Of a stretch of DNA of 64,000 bases, positions 1 through 8,771 are shown one piece after another. Below the pieces are notes generated by a model. The model was given only the letters and a program-made list of their open reading frames with translations, was not told the DNA's origin and did not search any database. This DNA is from AC-32 sp963755635. Lineage in GTDB: Bacteria > Actinomycetota > Thermoleophilia > Gaiellales > Gaiellaceae. The translations under genes and the position numbers were made by a program. Location of the stretch: assembly GCA_963755635.1 (NCBI GenBank), contig CAVWKS010000010.1:1-64000 (forward strand), written 5' to 3'. Each line of letters opens with the position of its first letter. The stretch's first letter is position 1.

Positions 1-393
1 GCCGAAGAGCGGCAGTGCGAGGAAGAGCGCCGTTCCGAGCACCGCGTACCAGCCGCCGGCCAGGCGCCGGGCCCAGAAGTAGAACGGCACCGCCGCGAGC
101 GTCATCGCGACGACGTTGATCGACTTCGCCACCTGGTAGGTCGTGTGCATCGAGCTCGCTCGCCAGGCGGGCGAGATCAGCGCCGGATAGAGGCTAAAAA
201 TCGGCGAAGGCTGGGTACGGAAGAGGAAGTGACCGCCCGCGGCGAAGCTCTTCGCCATCTCGCTGTACTCGAGCTCGTCCGGTTGGATCCACGGCGCGCC
301 CATCTCGCGCACGAGCAGGAGCCGCGCGATCAGCGCGGCCGCGATCAACAGGCCCGCTGCGAGCGACGCCGTCAGCCAGCGCCGCTCGCTCAC
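1..393 (-). CDS. Membrane glycosyltransferase, GT39/PMT-like (N-terminal part, cut by window edge)
   Basis: Only the first 131 residues are present; the gene runs off the left edge. The GTG at 393 begins a short basic stretch, then a membrane helix at about residues 8-25. An acidic loop follows with DELEY at about residues 39-43, and further helices begin near residue 97. An acidic pair in the first outside loop after helix 1 is the usual catalytic-site layout of polyprenyl-phosphate-sugar dependent GT-C enzymes (GT39, PMT_2). The role would be sugar transfer on the outer membrane face from a lipid-linked donor. It lies 11 bases after a DUF2304 gene and a dolichol-phosphate-sugar synthase-like GT2 that could make such a donor. 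The exact acceptor cannot be told. Confidence 0.7.
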   Translation of the reverse strand, partial: MSERRWLTASLAAGLLIAAALIARLLLVREMGAPWIQPDELEYSEMAKSFAAGGHFLFRTQPSPIFSLYPALISPAWRASSMHTTYQVAKSINVVAMTLAAVPFYFWARRLAGGWYAVLGTALFLALPLFG

Positions 394-404
394 CGAGCGG
401 ACAC

Positions 405-779
405 TCAGGGCTCGGTGTGCTCGAGTGGCGACTCGACGGCCTCCTTGAGCTGCTGTTCCAGCAACGCCAGGCGCTGGGCGAGCGCCAGGTTCCGCTCCGA
501 CAGCTCCGAGATGACGGTCGAGTAGTGGAGCAACACGACCAGGATGAAGAACGAGGCCACGACGAACAGCGCCGACGGCGGATAGGCGATCCCAATCATG
601 TCGGAGAAGCGCCCGAGCGCGCCCCGCCAGAGCGAGAAGAAGAGAATGACGCCGCCCGTTGCGAGCCAGAGCAGCGCATAGCGCTCCTGCAGGCGCCGGC
701 TTCGGATCAGCTCGAAGATCACCGCGAGCAGGATGATTGCCGCGATCGCGGCGACGATCGAAACGCGAAGGGGAGTCAT
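405..779 (-). CDS. DUF2304 family small membrane protein
   Basis: 124 residues with three predicted membrane helices (about 7-24, 36-54 and 66-86) and a C-terminal amphipathic, coiled-coil-like segment rich in Leu and Glu (SELSERNLALAQRLALLEQQ). Size and layout match DUF2304, a family that usually sits beside dolichol-phosphate-mannose-synthase-like GT2 genes. Its biochemical role is not established; anchoring the GT2 partner at the membrane is an inference. The start ATG overlaps the stop of the upstream GT2 gene by one base (TGATG), so the two are probably translationally coupled. Confidence 0.82.
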   Translation of the reverse strand: MTPLRVSIVAAIAAIILLAVIFELIRSRRLQERYALLWLATGGVILFFSLWRGALGRFSDMIGIAYPPSALFVVASFFILVVLLHYSTVISELSERNLALAQRLALLEQQLKEAVESPLEHTEP

Positions 780-1540
780 CAGTCCTCCAGAACGGGGTAA
801 CGGCGGAACAGGCTCACGAAGAGCGCGAGCGAGACCTTGATCATGTAGTAGAGGGAGCCCAGCGCGGTGATCGACGAACGGCCGGTCTCGCGCATCCGCA
901 TGGTCACGGGGATCTCGACCAGCCGCAGGCGGTGTCGAGCGACCAGCACGTTCGCTTCCGCCTCCGGATAGTCGTGGGGATAGTTGTCGGCGAAGAGAAT
1001 GATCCCTCTGCGGTTGACCGCGCGGAAGCCCGAGGTCGGATCGGTGACGCGGCGCCGGACGATCGCCGAGACGACGAGCGAGAGAAGGCGGATCCCGATC
1101 CGGCGGGCGAACGGCGGGCGATACTCCCGATCGCCGCAGAAGCGGCTGCCGACCACCATGTCGACCTCTCCTCGCAGCAGCGGCTCGAGCAGGCGGTTCA
1201 GGTCACGCGGATCGTGCTGGCCGTCGCCGTCGATCTGGACCGCGATCTCGAAGCCGTGGCTGAGCGCGTACTGGTAGCCGGTCTGCACGGCGGCGCCGAT
1301 CCCGAGGTTGTAGGGAAGCCGCACGACCCGTGCACCCGCGCGCTCGGCCTCGCCGGCGGTGTCGTCCGTCGACCCGTCGTCGATGACGAGAATCTCGAAG
1401 CCCGGGTCGACCGCACGAACCTCGGCGACGACACGGCCGATCGAGCCCTCTTCATTGAGAGCGGGGAGGATGGCCAGCCGGGACTTCGTCGCAACGCGCC
1501 CGGCCCGGGCCTCCGAAAGCGTCTCCGCGACTGTGCTCAC
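779..1540 (-). CDS. GT2 glycosyltransferase, dolichol/polyprenyl-phosphate sugar synthase-like
   Basis: 253 residues. The N-terminal half is a GT-A fold: PALNEEGSI near residue 26, the nucleotide-binding VIDDGSTDDT near 53, and the metal-binding IDGDGQHDP near 103. VGSRF and DPTSGFRAVNR follow, the latter typical of DPM1/GtrB-like enzymes. The C-terminus has a hydrophobic stretch (about 225-245) that may associate with the membrane. The expected reaction moves a sugar from a nucleotide donor to polyprenyl phosphate for use by a GT-C enzyme, such as the one at the left edge. GTG start at 1540; the next upstream gene is divergent, so this heads the three-gene reverse operon. Confidence 0.88.
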   Translation of the reverse strand: MSTVAETLSEARAGRVATKSRLAILPALNEEGSIGRVVAEVRAVDPGFEILVIDDGSTDDTAGEAERAGARVVRLPYNLGIGAAVQTGYQYALSHGFEIAVQIDGDGQHDPRDLNRLLEPLLRGEVDMVVGSRFCGDREYRPPFARRIGIRLLSLVVSAIVRRRVTDPTSGFRAVNRRGIILFADNYPHDYPEAEANVLVARHRLRLVEIPVTMRMRETGRSSITALGSLYYMIKVSLALFVSLFRRYPVLED

Positions 1541-1608
1541 AGAAGTCCGATTCTACTGGGGGCTTCTTCCGGCTTCTTAGCGGTCTGTAAACCTTCTGTT
1601 CGCCTCCT
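1541..1608. promoter_or_regulatory. Divergent intergenic region with tandem 10-bp-period repeat
   Basis: This 68-base gap separates two divergent operons, so it should hold both promoters. The clearest structure is GGCTTCTT repeated at 1561-1568 and 1571-1578, exactly one helical turn apart. No convincing -35/-10 pair is visible on either strand; TAGAAT on the reverse strand near 1551-1556 is only a loose -10 candidate. Confidence 0.3.
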
Positions 1609-2746
1609 GTGCGCGTTTGCCTCGTTTTCGACTGCCTGTACCCGTACACCGTCGGCGGCGGTGAGCGCTGGTACCGCGCGCTCGCGGAAGGCCTCGCCGA
1701 CCGCGGGCACGAGGTGACCTACCTGACGAGGCTGCAGTGGGACCCCGCGGTGGGCGCAGATGTGCCCGGCGTGGAGGTCGTCGCCGTCACCCCGGCGATG
1801 GAGCTCTACGTGGAGGGTCGTCGCAGCATCTTCGTGCAGCTTCGGTTCGGCCTCGGCGTCTTCCGGCACCTGGCGGGGCAGGGCGCGCACTACGACGTCG
1901 TCCAGACGCCGGGGCTCCACTTTTCGCTGCTTGCCGTTCTCGCGGCACGCTGGTTCCGCCGGTTCGCGCTGGTGGTCGACTGGTGGGAGGTCTGGACGCA
2001 TGAGTACTGGACCGAGTACCTGGGCGGCATCGCGGGCGAAGTCGGCTGGCTGGGGCAGCGCCTGATGGCCCGGAGCCGCCATCGCGCCCTCTGCTTCTCG
2101 CGCCTGCACGCGCGCCGCCTTGAAGAGCTCGGCCACCGAGGGCCGATCACGATCGTCGAGGGGCTCTCGGTGCTCCCCGCGGAGATACCCGAGCCGGCGC
2201 CGGCGGAGCCGCTGGTCGTCTTCGCGGGCCGTCACATCCCGGAGAAGCAGGCGCCGGCGATCGTTCCAGCCGTCGCGCTCGCGCGGGCGCGGATTCCGGG
2301 CCTCCAAGCCGACATCTTCGGCGACGGGCCCGACCGCGCGGAGGTCCTTCGCCTGATCGAGCAGCGAGGGCCTGGACGGTGCGGTCACGGCTCCGGGGTT
2401 CGTGTCCGCGGAGGACGTTCGCGAGAGGATGCGCCAGGCGCTCTGCCACGTCTTTCCCTCGCGGCGCGAGGGCTACGGGCTCGTCGTGGTGGAGGCCGCC
2501 TCGCTGGGCGTCCCGACAGTCGCCGTACGGAGCCCCGACAACGCAGCGCTCGAGCTGATCGAGGACGGCGTGAACGGGGTCGTTGCGGACTCCGCCGAGC
2601 CGCAGGCGCTGGCCGAGGCGATCGTCCGCGTGCACGAGGCCGGCCCGGAGCTGCGGCGCTCGACGGCCGACTGGTTCCGGCGCAACCGGGAGCGGCTGTC
2701 GCTGGAGAGCTCGCTGGACACCGTCGTCGGCGTGTACGAGCAGTGA
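1609..2746 (+). CDS. GT4 glycosyltransferase (one-base frameshift near 2368)
   Basis: The GTG at 1609 opens a GT-B N-terminal domain: CLVFDCLYPYTVGGGERWY with the usual GG loop, HEVTYLT, and a donor-domain start FAGRHIPEKQ near residue 205. Reading breaks at about 2368-2370, where an extra G in GAGGG moves translation out of frame. The next frame carries on directly with LDGAVTAPGFVSAEDVRER and SRREGYGLVVVEAASLG, the donor-site E-x7-E motif, to the stop at 2746. Removing one G restores a continuous GT4 protein of about 378 residues. GTGA overlap with the next GT4 gene indicates an operon. Donor and acceptor sugars are unknown. A sequencing error is the most likely cause of the break. Confidence 0.82.
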
Positions 2747-3852
2747 CGCTCCACGTCGGCCTCAACGCGCTGCACCTCGTGCCCGGGGAGACCGGCGGCG
2801 GCGAGACGTACGTGCGGCGGCTCGTGCCCGCGCTGCTCGGGGCGCGTGACGACCTCCGCCTGACCGTCTTCGCGGGACGCGAGGCCCATCCGGCACTCGC
2901 CGCGGAGCTGAAGGGCGCCGAGGTCGTGCGGCTACCGGTCACCGCGCGGAGCCGCGTCCGCCGCGTGCTGGCAGAGCAGACGCTCCTCCCACGCGCCGCA
3001 CGGCGTGCCGGGATCGATCTTCTGCACAACACGCTCAACACAGCGCCGGCCCTGTCCGGCGTGCCTCAGGTCACGACGATCCACGACGTCATCTACAAGC
3101 GCTTCCCCGAGACGGCGGGCCTGCTGACGGCCGGGGTCGCCATCCTCGTGCCGCTGGCCGCGCGGCGCTCGCGCCGCATCGTCACCGACTCGGAGGCGTC
3201 GCGCTTGGAGCTCGTCGAGCTGCTGGGCGCGGACCCGGCCAGGATCGACGTCGTCCCGCTCGGGCCAGGGATCCCCGAGCCTGCCGAGCCGTTGACAGCT
3301 GCCGCGGTGCGCGAGCGCGCCGGCCTTGGTGCCGAACCGCTGGTGCTGACGGTCGCGGCCAAGCGCGCGCACAAGAACCTCGGACGGCTGATCGACGCGG
3401 TGTCCGGCATCGACCGCGAGCTCGTGCTCGCCGTCCCCGGCTTCGCGACAGCGCACGAGGCCGAGCTGAAGGCGGGCGCCGGCGAGCGCGTCCGCTTCTT
3501 GAACTGGGTCGACGATGAGTTGCTCGACGGGCTCTACCGCGCCGCGACGTGCGTCGTGCTCCCGTCGCTCGCCGAGGGCTTCGGCCTGCCCGTGCTCGAG
3601 GCGATGCTGCGGGGGACGCCGGTCGCCTGCTCCCGCGCCAGCGCCTTCCCCGAGGTCGCAGGCGAGGCGGCGCTCTACTTCGACCCCCTCGACGTGGGCT
3701 CGATCCAGGAGGCCCTCTCAAGCCTGCTCGACGACGAGGCGCTGCGTGAGCGCCTGCGGGCGGCAGGCCTCGAGCGGGCTCGCCGGTTCAGCTGGGAGGG
3801 CGCCGCCGCCAAGACGCTCGCCTCATACGAGCGCGCGCTGGGGCGGCCGTGA
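2743..3852 (+). CDS. GT4 glycosyltransferase
   Basis: 369 residues starting at the GTG that overlaps the previous stop (GTGA). GT-B fold: N-terminal acceptor domain with GGGETYVRRLVP near 18-30 and TTIHDVIYKRFPE near 110. The donor domain begins at about VLTVAAKRAHKNLGRLI (near 205) and contains LPSLAEGFGLPVLEAM at about 274-288. The two glutamates of this E-x7-E motif are typical for GT4 nucleotide-sugar binding. The related proteins at 6114 and 9688 share its HKNLGRLI-type signature, suggesting local duplication. Product linkage cannot be predicted. It overlaps the next gene by four bases. Confidence 0.9.
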   Translation: MTLHVGLNALHLVPGETGGGETYVRRLVPALLGARDDLRLTVFAGREAHPALAAELKGAEVVRLPVTARSRVRRVLAEQTLLPRAARRAGIDLLHNTLNTAPALSGVPQVTTIHDVIYKRFPETAGLLTAGVAILVPLAARRSRRIVTDSEASRLELVELLGADPARIDVVPLGPGIPEPAEPLTAAAVRERAGLGAEPLVLTVAAKRAHKNLGRLIDAVSGIDRELVLAVPGFATAHEAELKAGAGERVRFLNWVDDELLDGLYRAATCVVLPSLAEGFGLPVLEAMLRGTPVACSRASAFPEVAGEAALYFDPLDVGSIQEALSSLLDDEALRERLRAAGLERARRFSWEGAAAKTLASYERALGRP

Positions 3853-4946
3853 GCGAGCTCACGATCGGAATAGATGCGAGAGCCGCGGCCGAGGTTCCCG
3901 CCGGGCGCGGACGCTACGTGCGTGAGCTGCTGCGCGGCCTCGCCCGGCTCGGCGCGGACAATCGCTACGTCCTCTACACCCGGCGCCGCTGGGACGAGGC
4001 GCTGGACGAGCGTTTCGACTGGCGCGAGCGCGCGCTGCCCGACGCACCGTGGCATGTCGTCACCGCCCGCGCGGCGAGCCGTGAGTGCGACGTCTTCCTG
4101 GCCACGAACAGCTACGTGACGCCCTGGTTCCTGACCGTGCCGACCGCCGTTGTCGTTCACGACCTGATCCCGTTTCGCGAGGGCACGCACGCGAACCGGC
4201 GGGCGGCGCAGATCGAGCGGCTCACGCTGAGGCGCGCGGTGCGCAGGGCGGCGCTCATCCTGTGCGACTCGGAGGCAACGCGGCGCGACCTGCTCGAGCT
4301 ACGGCCCGAACTCGAGCCGAAGGCCGTAGCGGTTCCCCTTGCGGCGTCAGAGGAGTTCCGACGGCCGCGAGACCCATCCGAGCTCGAGCGCGTCCAGGCG
4401 CGCCACGGGCTGGACCGGCCGTTCGTCCTCTGCGCCGGCACGCTCGAGCCGCGCAAGAACCTCGAGCGTGTCTTCGAAGCTTATGCGCGGCTACCGGAGC
4501 GGCTGCGGGATTCGTACCCGCTGGTGGTCGTCGGACCGCGCGGCTGGGAGTACGACCAGATCCTCCGCCGCGCCGCCGACCTCGGAGAGAGGGTCAAGCT
4601 CCTCGGGCACGTCCCCGACGAAGATCTCGCGGCGCTCTACCAATCGTGCGCAGTCTTCTGCTTTCCGTCCCTCTACGAGGGCTTCGGCCTGCCACTCCTC
4701 GAGGCGATGACGGCCGGAGCGGCGGCGATCACGTCCAACGTCTCGAGCCTGCCGGAGGTGGGCGGGGACGGTGCGCGCTACGTCGACCCGACGAGCGTCG
4801 CCGAGCTCGCGGCCGCGCTCGAGGGGCTGCTCGACTCTCCAGAGCAGCGTCAGGCGCTCGGCGCCCAGGCGCGCCGGCAAGCGGCGACGTTCTCGTGGGA
4901 CCGGACGGCCGAGCGAACGCTCGAGCTCCTCACGCGGCTGCGGTGA
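3849..4946 (+). CDS. GT4 glycosyltransferase
   Basis: 365 residues, GTG start overlapping the previous stop. Features are the N-terminal GIDARAAAEVPAGRGRYVREL, VVHDLIPFREGTH near 103, and CAGTLEPRKNLERVFEAY near 197, the linker and donor-domain start seen in WbaZ/mannosyltransferase-like GT4 enzymes. FPSLYEGFGLPLLEAM lies near 271-286, carrying the E-x7-E pair. It is the last gene of the forward three-GT4 operon and runs tail to tail into the reverse GT4 at 4930, with 17 bases of overlap. The similarity suggests sequential sugar additions of one repeat unit, but donor specificity cannot be read from the sequence. Confidence 0.9.
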   Translation: MSELTIGIDARAAAEVPAGRGRYVRELLRGLARLGADNRYVLYTRRRWDEALDERFDWRERALPDAPWHVVTARAASRECDVFLATNSYVTPWFLTVPTAVVVHDLIPFREGTHANRRAAQIERLTLRRAVRRAALILCDSEATRRDLLELRPELEPKAVAVPLAASEEFRRPRDPSELERVQARHGLDRPFVLCAGTLEPRKNLERVFEAYARLPERLRDSYPLVVVGPRGWEYDQILRRAADLGERVKLLGHVPDEDLAALYQSCAVFCFPSLYEGFGLPLLEAMTAGAAAITSNVSSLPEVGGDGARYVDPTSVAELAAALEGLLDSPEQRQALGAQARRQAATFSWDRTAERTLELLTRLR

Positions 4947-6102
4947 GCCGGTCATAGGCTGCCGCGAGGCGCTCCGCAGCGGCCGCGCACGAGTACCGGG
5001 CGACGAGCTCCGAGTCGTGCTCAACGCGTGTCCCGGGAGGGCGCGAGAGGACGTTCTCCGCGAGCGCGTGTGCCAGGCCGAGCCAGTCGCCCGGCGCAAC
5101 GAGCACCCCGTGGCCTTCCAGGACTTCGGGGATCGCGCCGGTGGTCGTGGCGATGATCGGAAGCCCCGCGGCCATCGCCTCCGCGAGGACCATCCCGAAC
5201 TGCTCGTCGGAGAAGCACCGCGGCAGGCCGCTCGGGCCGAGCGCGCAGCCGGCCCCCGGCAAGCTCGCCAGCACGAGACACGAGCCTTCCGCATAGAGCG
5301 CCGGCATCGTCTCGTACGAGGCCTCTCGGAACTCGACCGCGTCCGCCACGCCAAGCTCCCGTGCGTACGACTCGAGCCGTGCGCGTTCAGGGCCGGTCCC
5401 GACGAGCACCAGTCGCACCGGCCGCTCCGGCGCCCGAACTATGCCGCGCCTGAGCACGGCGAGCGCGCGAATCAGGTCCTGGTGCCCCTTCCCCCAGACC
5501 AGGCGACCGACCGAGAGCACGACGTGCTCTTCGCCGGAACTCGTGCTCGAGGCTCGGAAGCGCTCCGTCTCGATCCCCGGCGGTGAGACGACGACGCGCT
5601 CGTCAGGGACGCCTTCGAGCAGCAGCGACGCGCGCGCGCGCTCGGTGATCGCGAGAAAGAGGTCGGCATGCTCGAGGACGATGCGCCGGTGACGGCGCGC
5701 TGCCGGATTGCGATAGCTCTCGAGTAACGGGAGCGTCTCCCAGACGGTGAGCGCAAGCTTGAAGCCGCCCGCGCCCTTCGCGCGGGCCGCCTCAGCGGCG
5801 AACCAGTACGACAGCTCCTCCGCGTGGACGATGTCAGCTCCTGCGAGCCGCTCGTCGAGCCGGAGATAGCGATCGCCGAGGGCATGCACCGCCAGGTCGG
5901 CGACGTGGCCTCCAGGCACGAAGTCGCGCACCGACCGAATCTGAAGCGACTCCAGCCGGAGCCCGCCGAGGCCGAAGGCGTTGCTGCGGGTCGTCAGCAG
6001 GCGCACGTCGAACCGCTCTGGCAGAAGCTCCCACGGCTTGAGCTCCCAGGGCGTGGCCTGGTGCCCGCGCACGATTACGACTCGCGTCTTCTCGGCGGCC
6101 AT
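4930..6102 (-). CDS. GT4 glycosyltransferase
   Basis: 390 residues. The ATG at 6102 gives MAAEKTRVVIVRGHQATPWE, and the body follows the GT-B plan: HAEELSYWFAAEAA near 107, VLSVGRLVWGKGHQDLIRA near 205 and FSDEQFGMVLAEAMAAGLPI near 297. The E-x7-E motif carries QFGM in place of the common GFGL. IIATTTGAIPEVL follows as expected. It has an insert rich in Gly, Ala and Cys (PGAGCALGPSGLPRCF) before the donor motif that its neighbours lack. It ends the long reverse operon. An open frame extends upstream of the ATG but belongs to the neighbouring gene. Confidence 0.88.
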   Translation of the reverse strand: MAAEKTRVVIVRGHQATPWELKPWELLPERFDVRLLTTRSNAFGLGGLRLESLQIRSVRDFVPGGHVADLAVHALGDRYLRLDERLAGADIVHAEELSYWFAAEAARAKGAGGFKLALTVWETLPLLESYRNPAARRHRRIVLEHADLFLAITERARASLLLEGVPDERVVVSPPGIETERFRASSTSSGEEHVVLSVGRLVWGKGHQDLIRALAVLRRGIVRAPERPVRLVLVGTGPERARLESYARELGVADAVEFREASYETMPALYAEGSCLVLASLPGAGCALGPSGLPRCFSDEQFGMVLAEAMAAGLPIIATTTGAIPEVLEGHGVLVAPGDWLGLAHALAENVLSRPPGTRVEHDSELVARYSCAAAAERLAAAYDRLTAAA

Positions 6103-6113
6103 GGGGACGCAGC

Positions 6114-7257
6114 CTACGACCGACGGGCGGCGATCGCCGTCCGGTAAGCGGCCAGAGTCTCCGCTGCCGTGCGCTCCCAGGTGAAGCGGCTGCTGCGCTC
6201 GAGGCCGCGCCGGACGAGGTCCGCGCGCAGCTCCTCGTCGGCGAGCAGCCGGCTGACGGCGTTCGTGACTCGCAGCCTGGTCGGCCGGGTCGAAGAGGAG
6301 GGCGGCATCGCCGGCGACCTCGGCGAGCGCGGAGCGGTCGGAGCAGGCGACCGGCGTCCCCGCCTGCATCGCCTCCAGCACAGGCAGGCCGAACCCTTCG
6401 ATGAACGACGGGAGGACGAAGCCGCGCGCCGCGCGGTAGAGCCCCGCGAGGTCGCGGTCGTCGACCCAGTCGAGGAAGCGCACGCGCGGCGCCACGTCCA
6501 GCTCGGCCGCGAGCCGCCGCAGCTCCTCCTCGTGCGGAGCCGTGGCGCCGGCGAGCACGAGCGCCACGCCCTCGAGCTCGGGCAGCGCCCGGATCAGGCT
6601 GCCGAGGTTCTTGTGCGGCTGCTTCTGCGCGACGCAGAGCAGGAATGGCTCGCCGCCGAGCTCGAAGCGGCGCCGGAGCTCGTCCTCCGGCGTGGCGGCA
6701 GCGGGCTCGCGCACGCCGAGATACGTCACCTCGATCCGCTCGGGCACGAGGCCCACGGTCTCGACCAGATCCTGCTTCGTCGCCTCCGAGATGGTGAGGA
6801 TCCGATCCGCGGCCCGCGCGCAGCGGGTGAACACGAGCTTGTTCGTGAGGCGCTCACGCTTCGCCAGCGGCGATGTCTCCGGATGGAGCCAGATCAGGTC
6901 GAGCAGAGTGACGACGTTCGCAGCGCGGGCCGTCCCGAGCAGCCCGATGTTGGCCGGGCTGTGGACCACGTCGAGCCGGCGGCGGGCAGCCTCGCCCCGA
7001 ATGCGCAGCATCTGCGTGTAGAACGCTCGCCGGCTGCCCGGCGCCACGTCGTAGAGGACCCACTCGACGCTCGCCGCCCAGGGCTGTTCCAGAACGCTCC
7101 GCTGCAGCAGCTGGGTCGCGAAGCCCACCAGTTGTGTGTCCGGCTCGAGCTCGAGCATCGCCGGCATCAGCTCCTGCGCGTAGCGACCCGCGCCGCCGGC
7201 GCCCTCCATCAGGTAGAGCAGGTTGAGCCCGATCCGCAGGGGCCTCGACTCCGTCAC
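6114..7257 (-). CDS. GT4 glycosyltransferase (one-base frameshift near 6276)
   Basis: The GTG at 7257 overlaps the flippase stop (GTGA) and gives LRIGLNLLYLMEGAGGAGRY, then VVTLLDLIWLHPE, LCVAQKQPHKNLGSLIRALPE and LPSFIEGFGLPVLEAMQAGTP (about residues 278-293). After DPADQ the frame breaks at about 6276-6277, where one extra G sits in a GG pair. The adjacent frame supplies LRVTNAVSRLLADEELRADL and the SRFTWERTAAETLAAY tail to the stop at 6114. The span is one base over a multiple of three. With the base removed the protein is about 380 residues and complete. Role: sugar transfer within the same repeat unit; substrate unknown. Confidence 0.82.
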
Positions 7258-8771
7258 GAAGCGCGGGGCCCGTGGCGCTCGCGGAATGCCGTCCACAGCT
7301 CGTCCGGAATCCCGCGGAGAGCCCCGAGAACGAGGAAGTAGACCGGAGTTGCCGCGGCCACGAGGGCCAGCCCTCGGAGCGACGGAATCAGAGCGAGGGC
7401 AAGCGCCGCCGCAGCGGCAACGGCTGTCTTCGGCACGACCCCCAGCGACACGCGCAGCCGCCTGTCGCGCCCGAGCAGCGCGACCGTGTACGAGAACGCG
7501 AGCACGAATTCGCCCAGCAGCGTGGCGATCGCCGCCCCCTTGGCGCCGTACGCCGGCACGAGCAGGCCGGTGGCGACGCCGATCGTCCCGAGGCCGAGGA
7601 GGTTGGACAGGAGCAGCGCCCGGTGGCGGTGCAGGGCGAGCAGCCCGGTGCCCCACGTCACCGTCAGGAACGTGCCGAGCAGGGCCACGCCCTGGATCTG
7701 GAGGACGGCGATCGAGGGCTCGAACTTCGGCCCGGCGACGACGTGGATCGCGAAACTGGCGCCGAGGCTCGTCGCGAGCGCGAGCCATGTCCCGAAGATG
7801 ACCGCCGCCTCGAACAGCCGCTGCATCACGTACTTCAGGCGCGTCTCGTCGCGCTGCGCGGCCCGCGCCAGGATCGGGAACGCGAGGTTGACGGCGAGCA
7901 CGGGCAGCGCGGTCAGGACGGAGAAGATCCGGTACGAGGCGCCGTAGTAGCCGAGCTCACTTGCGGTCGCGATCAGCGACGCGATCACGACCGTCAGCGA
8001 CGTGTAGACCGAGGCGACCGCAGCGGCGGCGGAGTACACGATCGTCAGCTGCAGCACCTTGCGCCACTCGTCTCGCTCGAACGCCGGCCGCAAGGGGATC
8101 GTCCCCCGCACGAGCAGAACGGTCACCACGAGGAGCAGGAGGCTGATCGGGAGCGGGACGGCGAGGAACGGGAGCAGGCCCGCGCCGATCACGACGAGGA
8201 GGACGACGAGCGCGACCGTCGCGGCCTGGCGAGCGAGATCGAGGGCGCTGACGAGCGTGATCCGCAGGCCCGTGCCGAGCGGGATCATGAACATCTGCTG
8301 CGAGACGCTCAGGAGCAGCGCGAGGCCAGCGAGCAGCGTGCCCAGAACGAGCTCGCCCGCGTACCCGGCAGCGAGCGCGAAGATGACCGCGCCTGCGATC
8401 CCTGCGGCGGTGATCGCCAGCCGCAGCCCGAGCAGGTTCCGCATCAACCTGTCCCGCTCCTCGCCGTCCCGCGTCGCGTATTCGCGGATGCCGATCGCGG
8501 AGAGGCCCGCCTCGCTCAGGCCGCTGACGATCGCGACGAGCGAGGTGACGGTGACGTAGCGGCCCCAGTCGACCACGCCGAGATGGCGGATCATCAACGA
8601 CGCCGCGAACACGCCGAGGGCGACGCCTACGAAGTAGCCGCCGATCCTCGGCACGCTGCCGCGGATGACCTTGCCGCCGGCCGTGGGCTCGTCCAGCATC
8701 TGGACCGGGTCGAGCGGAGGCGCGGTGATGGGGCTTCCGGTCCGAGCCTCGTCTGCCTGCCCGTCGCTCAC
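7254..8771 (-). CDS. Wzx-type oligosaccharide flippase (MOP superfamily)
   Basis: 505 residues with about 12-14 hydrophobic helices spread over the whole length after a 45-residue soluble N-terminus. The sequence from GSVPRIGGYFVGVALGVFAASLMIRHLG resembles the first helices of polysaccharide_synt/Wzx proteins. RAAQRDETRLKYVMQRLFEAAVIFG in the middle is the cytosolic loop between the two six-helix halves. The role would be to move lipid-linked glycan units across the membrane. The GTG start overlaps the upstream GT2 stop, and the stop overlaps the downstream GT4 start, so it sits in a tightly coupled operon. A second Wzx-like gene is at 61791, pointing to two export routes or two glycans. Confidence 0.87.
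   Translation of the reverse strand: MSDGQADEARTGSPITAPPLDPVQMLDEPTAGGKVIRGSVPRIGGYFVGVALGVFAASLMIRHLGVVDWGRYVTVTSLVAIVSGLSEAGLSAIGIREYATRDGEERDRLMRNLLGLRLAITAAGIAGAVIFALAAGYAGELVLGTLLAGLALLLSVSQQMFMIPLGTGLRITLVSALDLARQAATVALVVLLVVIGAGLLPFLAVPLPISLLLLVVTVLLVRGTIPLRPAFERDEWRKVLQLTIVYSAAAAVASVYTSLTVVIASLIATASELGYYGASYRIFSVLTALPVLAVNLAFPILARAAQRDETRLKYVMQRLFEAAVIFGTWLALATSLGASFAIHVVAGPKFEPSIAVLQIQGVALLGTFLTVTWGTGLLALHRHRALLLSNLLGLGTIGVATGLLVPAYGAKGAAIATLLGEFVLAFSYTVALLGRDRRLRVSLGVVPKTAVAAAAALALALIPSLRGLALVAAATPVYFLVLGALRGIPDELWTAFRERHGPRAS

Noticed and set aside
1609..3852. A 747-residue forward protein that looks like two fused glycosyltransferases
   Set aside because: The middle third (Arg-Gly-Ala rich) is out-of-frame translation. 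The true C-terminal half of the first GT4 is in the neighbouring frame up to 2746.
4930..7788. One very long reverse open frame that would give a 952-residue protein
   Set aside because: It joins two GT4 genes and an unrelated lead sequence; the frameshift at 6276 removes the stop between them. The overlap starts at 6102 and 7257 give sensible separate proteins.
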